Source of the DNA: Halanaerobiales bacterium
Lineage (GTDB): Bacteria > Bacillota > Halanaerobiia > Halanaerobiales > M55B127
Direction of reading: 5' to 3'
Length of the DNA: 22,231 nt
Assembly (NCBI GenBank): GCA_021736965.1
Contig: JAIPEV010000003.1
Span: 1-22,231 of the forward strand
Numbering within the stretch: position 1 is the first letter of the stretch; each line of letters begins with the position of its first letter. The notes beneath the pieces are model-generated. The model searched no databases. It worked only from the letters and a program-made list of their open reading frames with translations, and had not been told where the DNA came from. The position numbers and the translations under genes are program-made. Below, piece by piece: positions 8,751 through 16,072 of the stretch.

Positions 8751-10535
8751 CTACTTTAGCGTATCTGCTGGATTATTGTTAACTTTATCATCTGTTGGTA
8801 AGTTTTTTACCTCAAAATCCAGGGTCAAGCTACCTTCTAATACATAGTCAGTATCTACCTGGCTTTTTATCTCCGGTTCTTTTTCATCATCATCTTGAGA
8901 TAATTTATTGTCCTCTGATTTTATTTCACTTTCATTGTTAATATCCTGTTCTTCTGCTTTTTGATTACTATCCATTTCCTGGTTTTTAGGAATAAAAGAA
9001 GGATAAACCTGTAATGTTAGTTCATTATTTTTAGGTCCATCTAGATAGGCTTCAATCATCTCTTCAAAACTCTTATATCCATCAATTACTGTATAGTTTA
9101 AATCATTACCATTATCTTCTTCAGTCTGCCTTCTATTTGGAAGTCCACTATAACCACCACTTATTGCTAAGGTTGCCCTTCCAATATTAATATCCTTTGG
9201 AATCTCAATAGTAACTTCTTTAGTTACCATTTGATCCCGATAAGGCCGTAATACAACATTGACCTTCATTAAACTACCTGGATAAACTTGTTCATTTAAA
9301 ACTTCTGCTTTTTGAATTAAAGCAATATTATCAGATTTGTAAACATCTATGTCAATTTTAATGTCATATATATTTATTTTTTTAAAAGGATTCCTTGTTA
9401 TTAAATCAGCCACTTGATAAAAATCATATAGTGAAGAAACAGCTATATCATTACTGCTATAGTACATATTTTCTTTATTAATTTCACCATCAGGTAAGTT
9501 ACTTCCCATTATCTTTATATTAACCTTTGATGTACCATTACCAATCCTATCGATAGTAGAGTCTATTGACTGTAATATTATTGAAGATCCTAACTCACGT
9601 AACATCTGTTCATCATCAATTATTTGAACTCTTACTTTTTTTGATACATTCCTACTTCGGTCACTCACATCAACTGTAATTGGTATTATACTCGGGTATT
9701 TTTTCAACCTTCCTAAAATACCTGAAAACCTATCAGCTTCAATAACTCCAAGTAACTGATCTAAAACACTGCCAACTTTAAAAGGTTGTTTATTACTTGG
9801 TATTATCCCATCAATATAAGCACCACTAAAAAGATAGTTGGAATTACCCTTATTCATAAAGGGATGACCAAAGGCATAAACCAATTCATTATCGAGATAA
9901 GTAACAGTTCCAATTGAAGCAACACTTATATCTCCGCGAACAAGTTGGACTGCTATTGCACTACCTGGCTTTAGACTAAAATTTTTTACAGTTTTTTGGG
10001 CATCACTTAAACCAGCTATAAATCTATTTTTAGGTATGTTCAACCCATCACTCAATCTATCTAATGCCCTGTCATTTAACCCAGCCACCATTATTGGAGT
10101 ATTTGCAGCTATTAATTTATCATCTAATGAATAATCAGAGTCTGAAAGATTGAACATCTCTAAAATTGGAGTAACTAATGCATACTTATGATCGGCATCC
10201 TGCCATTTATAACTTATCGCACCAACAAGTTTGTCATCTATATAGACTGGACTACCACTCATTCCAGAGGCAATACCTCCTGCATTTTTTAATTTTTGAC
10301 CAGAACCCTTAATTAGGATAAGTTTTGAATCAAAGTTTTGTCCTTGCACTATATCAATAACCTCTATATTAAATTTTTCAACTTCTATACCTTTAAATAC
10401 AGTTTTGGCATAACCTGTTTGACCAGGAGAAATATCTTCTAAAAGCATTATCTCACTTTCCGCATTTATTATTCCTCCAAAAGATAATAGAAGGATCAAT
10501 AGTGAAATAAAAAAATACTTAATATATTTATTCAA
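8751..10535 (-). CDS. SpoIVB peptidase S55-domain exported protein
   Basis: This 594-residue protein begins with a signal sequence or membrane anchor (about 5-25, ending near INA/E). The N-terminal part matches the S55 serine-peptidase family: VEKFNIEVI, then GGIASGMSGSPVY with the candidate nucleophile at Ser93 (or Ser95), then DDKLVGAISY. A second block, SIGTVTYLDNELVYAFGHPF with His224, resembles the His segment of SpoIVB but lies after the Ser segment instead of before it. No PDZ domain is evident. Residues about 515-565 are acidic and low in complexity. Start: TTG at 10535 with GGGAGG 10 bases upstream; I see no better in-frame start. It begins 24 bases after mreB/mbl, so it is probably in the same operon. 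Context suggests an envelope role rather than sporulation; protease activity is unproven. Confidence 0.8.
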   Translation of the reverse strand: MNKYIKYFFISLLILLLSFGGIINAESEIMLLEDISPGQTGYAKTVFKGIEVEKFNIEVIDIVQGQNFDSKLILIKGSGQKLKNAGGIASGMSGSPVYIDDKLVGAISYKWQDADHKYALVTPILEMFNLSDSDYSLDDKLIAANTPIMVAGLNDRALDRLSDGLNIPKNRFIAGLSDAQKTVKNFSLKPGSAIAVQLVRGDISVASIGTVTYLDNELVYAFGHPFMNKGNSNYLFSGAYIDGIIPSNKQPFKVGSVLDQLLGVIEADRFSGILGRLKKYPSIIPITVDVSDRSRNVSKKVRVQIIDDEQMLRELGSSIILQSIDSTIDRIGNGTSKVNIKIMGSNLPDGEINKENMYYSSNDIAVSSLYDFYQVADLITRNPFKKINIYDIKIDIDVYKSDNIALIQKAEVLNEQVYPGSLMKVNVVLRPYRDQMVTKEVTIEIPKDINIGRATLAISGGYSGLPNRRQTEEDNGNDLNYTVIDGYKSFEEMIEAYLDGPKNNELTLQVYPSFIPKNQEMDSNQKAEEQDINNESEIKSEDNKLSQDDDEKEPEIKSQVDTDYVLEGSLTLDFEVKNLPTDDKVNNNPADTLK

Positions 10536-10559
10536 ATTATCAAATCCTCCCTTTATTTG

Positions 10560-11579
10560 TTAATTCAAAATATCACTGGAAGTTAAAACTTCTTTTAACC
10601 TATCTATTTCTTCTAAAGCCATGCCTGTACCTTCTGCAACACAATAAAGCGGTGAACCAGCTGTAGATACAGGTATCTTAGTCTCTTTTGCTAACAATGT
10701 ATCTAATCCATGCAGAAGTGATCCTCCTCCTGATAAAATAATACCTCGATCCATAATATCTGATGAAAGTTCAGGTGGGGTCTGTTCTAATACATGTCTA
10801 ACACTTTCAATTATAGTTGTAATACTCTCCTTAAAAGCTTCAACAGTTTCTGAAGAAGTAATTGTTAAATTTTTAGGTAAACCTTTCATCAAGTCTCTAC
10901 CTCTCAATTCATATTCTTTACTTTCTCCATCTATCCAGGCAGAACCTATTTCTATTTTTATTTCTTCTGCTGTTCTTTCTCCTATTACCATATTGTATTT
11001 ATCTCTAATATACCTCACTAGAGCATCATCAAATTTATCTCCACCAATCCTAAGTGACTCACTTACCACAATTCCACCCATTGAAATTACAGCTATTTCA
11101 GTTGTGCCACCTCCGATATCTATAATCATACTACCACTAGGATCTTCAACAGGAAGACCTGCACCAATAGCTGCCGCAATTGGTTCTTCAATTAAGTAGG
11201 TCTCGCGTGAACCTACCTGCTTGGCTGCTTCCATTACTGCTCTTTTTTCAACCCCCGTGATCCCCTCAGGAACACAGATCATAATAGTAGGTCTAAAGAA
11301 AAACTTTCTTTTTACAACCTTAGAAATGAAATATTTTAACATAAGTTCAGTTACCTCAAAATCAGCAATAACACCATCTTTTAGAGGTCTTATTGCGACA
11401 ATATTTCCAGGTGTTCTGCCTAACATATCTCTTGCTTCTTTTCCTACTGCTAAAACCTTGTCATTATTTTTATCTATTGCTACAACTGAGGGTTCTTGTA
11501 TAACAATTCCTTTTCCTTTTTCATAAATTAAAACATTTGCAGTCCCTAGATCAATACCTATTTTTTTAGATAATCCCAT
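10560..11579 (-). CDS. mreB: Rod-shape determining actin homologue MreB/Mbl
   Basis: MreB-family filaments lie under the cytoplasmic membrane and guide the cell-wall synthesis machinery. The 339-residue product has the actin-fold nucleotide motifs: phosphate 1 GIDLGTANVLIY, phosphate 2 DIGGGTTEIAVIS and the adenosine motif GIILSGGGSLLHGL. The N-terminal GTANVLI-x-x-KGKGIV and the position next to murA favour the Mbl branch of Firmicutes, but MreB is not excluded. I take the ATG at 11579, because GGGAGG at 11590-11595 lies 10 bases upstream; an in-frame GTG at 11597 overlaps that site and is unlikely to be used. Length is normal for the family. The downstream S55 gene follows after 24 bases. 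Confidence 0.94.
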   Translation of the reverse strand: MGLSKKIGIDLGTANVLIYEKGKGIVIQEPSVVAIDKNNDKVLAVGKEARDMLGRTPGNIVAIRPLKDGVIADFEVTELMLKYFISKVVKRKFFFRPTIMICVPEGITGVEKRAVMEAAKQVGSRETYLIEEPIAAAIGAGLPVEDPSGSMIIDIGGGTTEIAVISMGGIVVSESLRIGGDKFDDALVRYIRDKYNMVIGERTAEEIKIEIGSAWIDGESKEYELRGRDLMKGLPKNLTITSSETVEAFKESITTIIESVRHVLEQTPPELSSDIMDRGIILSGGGSLLHGLDTLLAKETKIPVSTAGSPLYCVAEGTGMALEEIDRLKEVLTSSDILN

Positions 11580-11717
11580 ATAAAATTTACCTCCCACTTT
11601 ACCTTTTAAAACTTATATAAATATTTAAATAATACCGAAGTAATCTCCTGTTTATATAATTGGAATATAAACTAAAAGCATAATATTAATATCTTTAGTC
11701 AATAATTTAAAAAATTA

Positions 11718-11742
11718 AACCCTGGAATAAGGATCCAGGATT
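11718..11742 (-). terminator. Probable terminator after murA
   Basis: CCTGGA (11721-11726) and TCCAGG (11734-11739) form a 6-bp stem, flanked after one mismatch by A/T pairs. On the minus strand it is followed by GTTTAATTTTTT. It lies 16 bases past the murA stop, and separates murA from mreB/mbl. The remaining bases up to 11580 are very AT-rich and must hold the mreB promoter, which I could not place confidently. Confidence 0.6.
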
Positions 11743-11757
11743 TTTAAAGAATTGCAT

Positions 11758-13005
11758 TTATTTCACTCTCTTTATATCTGCTCCCAGACTGGCTAATTTC
11801 TTTTCTATTCCTTCATATCCTCTTTCTACATGATGGATCTTACTCACCTTAGACTTACCATCACTGACCAGGCCGGCTAAAATTAGTGCTGCACCAGCTC
11901 TTAGGTCAGTCACTGTAACTTCTGCCCCTGATAAAAAACTAGGCCTTATTAAAGCACTGTGTCCATCAATCGTTATATCAGCTCCCATTCTCTTTAGTTC
12001 ATCTACATGCATAAATCTATTTTCCCAAACAGTCTCCTTAACTATACTAGTACCCTTAGTTTGAGTTAATAGAACCATCATCTGGGACTGCAAATCAGTT
12101 GGAAATCCTGGATAAGGTAATGTTTTTACATCTACTGACTTAAGTTTACCATTTTTTATTACTCTTACCCCTGAAATATCTTCTTCGATCTCAATTCCCA
12201 TCTCATGCATCTTTGCAATCAATGATTTTATATGTTCAGTAAGCACATTTTTAACAAAAACATCTCCACCAGTAATAGCAGCAGCAATCATATAGGTTCC
12301 AGCTTCTATCCTATCTGGTATTATTCTATGTTCTTTACCTTCAAGCTTATCTACCCCTTCTATCTTGATTATATCAGTACCAACTCCTTTAATATTAGCT
12401 CCCATCACAGTTAGAAAGTTGGCAAGATCAACCAGTTCTGGCTCTCTGGCTGCATTTTCAATTACAGTCTTACCTTCTGCTAAACTAGCAGCAAACATAA
12501 TATTAATTGTAGCACCAACACTTGGGTAATCTAAATATATTTTATCCCCAACTAATTTATCTGCTTTTACTTCAACTATTCCATGATTTAAAGAAACATC
12601 AGCTCCAAGAGCTTTAAATCCTTTAAGATGTAAATCAATAGGTCTGTTACCTATACTACATCCACCAGGTAAAGATGTTCTAGCTTCACCATATTTAGCT
12701 AACATAACTCCTAATATATAATATGAAGCCCTAAGCTTTTTGGCTAGTTCTTTATCTGTTTCAAAACTATTAATACCTACAGGATCTATTTCTACAAGAT
12801 GATTACTTCGTTTAACATTAGCACCCATCTTTTTAATAATTTCACATAAGTTTGTAACATCTCTTAAATCTGGAATATCTCTTAAAACACTTGGAGAATC
12901 TGCTAGTAAGGTAGCAGCTAGAATCGGTAAAGCAGCATTTTTGGCACCATTTATTTTTATTTCACCCTTTAGAGTATTACCTCCATTAATTACAAATTTG
13001 GCCAA
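11758..13005 (-). CDS. murA: UDP-N-acetylglucosamine 1-carboxyvinyltransferase MurA
   Basis: MurA transfers enolpyruvate from phosphoenolpyruvate to UDP-GlcNAc, the first committed step of peptidoglycan synthesis, in the cytoplasm. The 415-residue product has normal family length. It carries the substrate-binding NGAKNAALPIL (Lys22, Asn23) and the active-site loop LPGGCSIGNRPIDLHL with Cys116, the residue that fosfomycin alkylates in sensitive enzymes. The C-terminal RAGAALILAGL block is also intact. The start is a TTG at 13005, supported by AAAGGAG 8 bases upstream; MAKFVINGG is the expected N-terminus. The gene follows the atp operon, as in many Firmicutes, but has its own promoter (13100-13128) and lies between two terminators. 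Confidence 0.97.
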   Translation of the reverse strand: MAKFVINGGNTLKGEIKINGAKNAALPILAATLLADSPSVLRDIPDLRDVTNLCEIIKKMGANVKRSNHLVEIDPVGINSFETDKELAKKLRASYYILGVMLAKYGEARTSLPGGCSIGNRPIDLHLKGFKALGADVSLNHGIVEVKADKLVGDKIYLDYPSVGATINIMFAASLAEGKTVIENAAREPELVDLANFLTVMGANIKGVGTDIIKIEGVDKLEGKEHRIIPDRIEAGTYMIAAAITGGDVFVKNVLTEHIKSLIAKMHEMGIEIEEDISGVRVIKNGKLKSVDVKTLPYPGFPTDLQSQMMVLLTQTKGTSIVKETVWENRFMHVDELKRMGADITIDGHSALIRPSFLSGAEVTVTDLRAGAALILAGLVSDGKSKVSKIHHVERGYEGIEKKLASLGADIKRVK

Positions 13006-13089
13006 TTGATCTGCTCCTTTCGTCTCAAATAAGTCTCTATATATTAAGTTCTATATACTCTTTAAAAAACCTTTATACATATACTTTAC

Positions 13090-13104
13090 ATTCTTAGTAA
13101 GAAT
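13090..13104. promoter_or_regulatory. Palindrome overlapping the murA -10 region (candidate operator)
   Basis: ATTCTTAGTAAGAAT has perfect 7-base arms around a single central base. It covers most of the murA -10 hexamer (13100-13105) and the expected transcription start near 13093. A dyad in this place is where a repressor would block RNA polymerase, but no regulator is identified and short AT-rich palindromes also arise by chance. Confidence 0.4.
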
Positions 13105-13128
13105 ATCATATTTTCTATACTTTTTCAA
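13100..13128 (-). promoter_or_regulatory. Sigma-A type promoter for murA
   Basis: On the minus strand, TTGAAA (plus 13123-13128) and TATTCT (plus 13100-13105) are separated by exactly 17 bases. The -10 is preceded by TG plus one base, an extended -10. It lies about 95 bases upstream of the murA TTG start and downstream of the atp terminator, as expected for independent murA transcription. Confidence 0.68.
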
Positions 13129-13178
13129 TAGGATCAAAAAGTTATAAAAGCGATAAATAACTTGTAAAATACTCTAAT

Positions 13179-13208
13179 AAAAAAGTCCCTCTATATCTTA
13201 AGGGACTT
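13179..13208 (-). terminator. Rho-independent terminator of the atp operon
   Basis: AAGTCCCT (13183-13190) pairs perfectly with AGGGACTT (13201-13208) around a 10-base loop. On the minus strand the hairpin is followed at once by a run of six T. It starts about 16 bases after the atpC stop and cleanly ends the operon before the murA promoter. Confidence 0.85.
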
Positions 13209-13223
13209 TAAAGTATCTATATA

Positions 13224-13649
13224 TTAATAATAGTCACTATGATGTTTTTCAGCAGTTTTTATCCGAGCTAAGGCTCTTTCTAAAGCACCCTCAGCTCTAG
13301 CATTATCGAGTTTATTGTTTTTTTCTTCCAATCTTCTTTTAGCTCTTTTTTTAGCTTCCTTTGCTCTCTCTAGATTAATTTCATCTGGTAACTCAGCCGT
13401 TCTAGCAACAATATTCACCTGATCAGGTTTCACATCCATTATTCCTTCACTAACTGAGATAAACCTCTCATTGTTTTCATTTACAATCCTAATTACACCT
13501 GTCTTTAAGGCAGTAATCAAAGGAGCATGGTTTGGTAAAATACCAATTAGTCCATCTACTGCAGGAGCCTCAAGTACGTCAATTTTTTCTTTAAAGACTA
13601 CCCGTTTTGGGGTGATAATTTTTAATAAAATCTTATTTTTAGGTGCCAT
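13224..13649 (-). CDS. atpC: ATP synthase F1 epsilon subunit
   Basis: Epsilon is the rotor foot and inhibitory subunit of F1, linking gamma to the c-ring. The 141-residue product has the N-terminal beta-sandwich, with the conserved APAVDGLIGILPNHAPLITAL at about 28-48, and a C-terminal helical hairpin rich in Arg/Lys/Ala. In the first helix INLERAKEA occupies the place of the ATP-binding IDxxRA motif found in some bacilli, with Asn instead of Asp; whether it binds ATP is open. The ATG follows the atpD stop by two bases, with AAAGGTGA overlapping the end of atpD. It is the last gene of the operon, followed by a strong terminator. Confidence 0.95.
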   Translation of the reverse strand: MAPKNKILLKIITPKRVVFKEKIDVLEAPAVDGLIGILPNHAPLITALKTGVIRIVNENNERFISVSEGIMDVKPDQVNIVARTAELPDEINLERAKEAKKRAKRRLEEKNNKLDNARAEGALERALARIKTAEKHHSDYY

Positions 13650-13651
13650 TA

Positions 13652-15109
13652 TTATTCACCTTTTTTCTCTTCGGTCTTCTTTTTATTTTCTTCTTGTTCT
13701 TTTTTTATTTTTTCACCTTTATCTACTGCATCATCAATTGTTCCAACCATATAAAAAGCTTCTTCAGGTAGATCATCATGTTTACCATTAATTATCTCTT
13801 TAAAACCTCTAATTGTATCATTTAAATCTACATAAACACCTTTTTGACCGGTAAACTGTTCTGCAACAAAGAAAGGTTGTGACAAAAATCTTTCAATTCT
13901 TCTGGCTCGGTTGACAATAATTTTGTCTTCTTCCGATAGTTCATCCATACCTAAAATAGCTATAATATCTTGTAGATCCTTATATTGTTGCAAGATCTCC
14001 TGTACATCTCTTGCCACTTTATAATGTTCTTCACCTATTATTCTTGGGTCAAGAATCTTTGAAGAGGAATCAAGTGGATCCACAGCCGGATATATCCCTT
14101 TTTCAACGATCTGCCTTGATAGAACAGTTGTTGCATCAAGGTGAGCAAATGTTGTAGCTGGGGCAGGATCAGTTAGATCATCTGCAGGTACATATATTGC
14201 CTGTACAGATGTGATCGATCCTTTTTTTGTAGATGTAATCCTTTCTTGTAATGAACCAACATCATAAGCTAGGGTTGGTTGATAACCCACCGCAGATGGC
14301 ATTCTACCTAATAAAGCAGAAACCTCTGAACCCGCCTGAATAAAGCGGAATATGTTGTCAATAAATAATAAAACATCCTGGCCCATCTCATCTCTGAAAT
14401 ATTCAGCCATTGTTAGTCCGGTCAATCCAACTCTCATTCTTGCTCCTGGTGGTTCATTCATCTGACCAAAAACCAAAGCAACTTTATCTAAAATATCGGC
14501 TTCTTGAAATTCAAGCCAGAGGTCATTTCCTTCCCTGGTCCTTTCTCCAACTCCAGAAAATACTGAATAACCACCGTGTTCTATAGCTATATTATTAATC
14601 AGTTCCTGAATTAATACAGTTTTGCCTACTCCTGCTCCCCCAAATAATCCAACCTTACCACCACGGGTATAAGGAGCAAGTAAATCAACTACTTTTATAC
14701 CTGTTTCAAATATCTCGGTTGATGTTTGCTGATCTTCATAACCTGGCGCCTCTCTATGAATAGGAAGCGTTTTTTCAGCTTTAATTTCACCTTTTTTATC
14801 GATCGTATCACCTAAGACATTAAAGAGTCTGCCCAGGACCTGTTCCCCGACAGGAACGGTTATTGGGCCACTAGTATCAAATGCTTTCATTCCTCTAACT
14901 AAACCATCTGTTGAATCCATCGCAACACACCGAACCCTATTATCTCCTAACTGTTGCATGGTTTCAATAACTAAAATATCTTCTTCTTTTTCATCCTTTA
15001 TTATTTTTACCGCATTATATATCTCAGGTAGTTCTCCCTCTGGAAACTCTACATCAACAACCGGTCCGATAACCTGGACCACTTTACCTATATTTTGGTT
15101 ATCACTCAC
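13652..15109 (-). CDS. atpD: ATP synthase F1 beta subunit (catalytic)
   Basis: Beta carries the catalytic nucleotide sites of F1. The 485-residue product has the P-loop GGAGVGKT at about 157-164 (Lys163, Thr164), the catalytic Glu189 in GVGERTREGNDL, the DNIFRFIQAGSEVSALLGRMPS block and the DELSEED motif that contacts gamma and epsilon. The C-terminus extends into a Lys/Glu-rich tail of about 20 residues, slightly longer than usual. The start is a GTG at 15109 with AAAGGAGGAG upstream, overlapping the atpG stop region. All catalytic residues that I can check are intact. Confidence 0.98.
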   Translation of the reverse strand: MSDNQNIGKVVQVIGPVVDVEFPEGELPEIYNAVKIIKDEKEEDILVIETMQQLGDNRVRCVAMDSTDGLVRGMKAFDTSGPITVPVGEQVLGRLFNVLGDTIDKKGEIKAEKTLPIHREAPGYEDQQTSTEIFETGIKVVDLLAPYTRGGKVGLFGGAGVGKTVLIQELINNIAIEHGGYSVFSGVGERTREGNDLWLEFQEADILDKVALVFGQMNEPPGARMRVGLTGLTMAEYFRDEMGQDVLLFIDNIFRFIQAGSEVSALLGRMPSAVGYQPTLAYDVGSLQERITSTKKGSITSVQAIYVPADDLTDPAPATTFAHLDATTVLSRQIVEKGIYPAVDPLDSSSKILDPRIIGEEHYKVARDVQEILQQYKDLQDIIAILGMDELSEEDKIIVNRARRIERFLSQPFFVAEQFTGQKGVYVDLNDTIRGFKEIINGKHDDLPEEAFYMVGTIDDAVDKGEKIKKEQEENKKKTEEKKGE

Positions 15110-15122
15110 AAAAACTCCTCCT

Positions 15123-16004
15123 TTATTTCAATGCTTCAGCTCCGCCAACTATTTCAGTAATCTCTTTTGTAATAGATGCCTGACGGGCCCTGTTATATGA
15201 TAATGTTAAATCATCAATCATCTCATTTGCATTTTCAGTAGCAGCATCCATTGCAGTCATTCTCGAACCAAACTCACTAGCTTTCGATTCTAACAGAATC
15301 GAATATAATGAATTATGAACATACTTAGGTAAAATTATATCTAAAATGTAGTTAGGAGAAGGCTCATAGATATAATCTACATGTTCCTCACTACTTGATT
15401 CACCCTTTTGAATCAACTCTTGATCTATCTCTTCTGCATCAATTGGCAAAAGCGAAATATTTCTTAACTGTTGATTAATTGCAGATTCAAAATGAGTGTA
15501 TATTATATTTACTTGATTAAACTTAGTTCCTTTAAACATTTCTATGATCTCTTCACTAATTTGACGAGCAAAGTTCAAACTAGGATAATCATCTATTTGT
15601 TCATAATCTTTAATAATTTTATATTCTCTTCTTTTTAAATAGTCACGGGCTTTACTGCCCAGTGCAAAGATTTCTGTATCTGGATTCTTTTTTAAAAAAG
15701 CCTCAGCCTCTTCTGTTATTCGCGTATTATATGCCCCACATAAACCTCGATCTGCACTAATAATTATTAATAATTTCTTATCACCCTCAGAAGGATGTAA
15801 TAAAGGGTGATTTTCTTTTAGATCAGTGTACTTATATACATCTGACAGTATCTTCCTTGTCATCGTAAAAAAAGGTTTTGCTGCTCTGGCCTTTTTCTGA
15901 GAGTTTTGTAACTTTGCAGCAGAAACCATTTTCATTGCTCTTGTTATTTTTTGAGTATTCTTGACACTACCAATCCGACGCTTAATATCTCGCATCGTTT
16001 CCAT
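15123..16004 (-). CDS. atpG: ATP synthase F1 gamma subunit
   Basis: Gamma is the rotating central shaft that couples c-ring rotation to the beta sites. The 293-residue product has the conserved N-terminal coiled-coil strand (MRDIKRRIGSVKNTQKITRAM, then KMVSAAKL) and the C-terminal strand ending NRARQASITKEITEIVGGAEAL. The middle Rossmann-like domain contains SADRGLCGAYN at about 90-100. I keep the ATG at 16004 rather than the one at 15995, because GAGGTGA lies about 6 bases before the first and too far from the second. Length is normal. The start lies 68 bases after the atpA stop. Confidence 0.97.
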   Translation of the reverse strand: METMRDIKRRIGSVKNTQKITRAMKMVSAAKLQNSQKKARAAKPFFTMTRKILSDVYKYTDLKENHPLLHPSEGDKKLLIIISADRGLCGAYNTRITEEAEAFLKKNPDTEIFALGSKARDYLKRREYKIIKDYEQIDDYPSLNFARQISEEIIEMFKGTKFNQVNIIYTHFESAINQQLRNISLLPIDAEEIDQELIQKGESSSEEHVDYIYEPSPNYILDIILPKYVHNSLYSILLESKASEFGSRMTAMDAATENANEMIDDLTLSYNRARQASITKEITEIVGGAEALK

Positions 16005-16072
16005 ATAGATTCACCTCAATTCAATAAGGGTTAAACTAAAATATATTCTTAAATTTCTTTTTCTTTTATTTA

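Noticed and set aside
8751..10535. S55 gene as true spoIVB of the sporulation sigma-K checkpoint
   Set aside because: It has no PDZ domain, a different segment order, a long acidic tail, and a location in an envelope cluster without sporulation genes.
10993..11526. Plus-strand open frames inside mreB/mbl, and similar ones inside bamA, murA, atpD, atpA, atpF and the transposase
   Set aside because: They lie opposite strongly conserved genes, lack good ribosome sites and have composition expected of antisense shadows.
11580..11597. GTG at 11597 as the mreB/mbl start
   Set aside because: It overlaps the GGGAGG site that properly spaces the ATG at 11579, and the extra residues are not typical of the family.
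11697..11702. TTGACT on the minus strand as the -35 of an mreB promoter
   Set aside because: No acceptable -10 hexamer is found 16-18 bases downstream; candidates such as TATTAT and TATGCT are too close.
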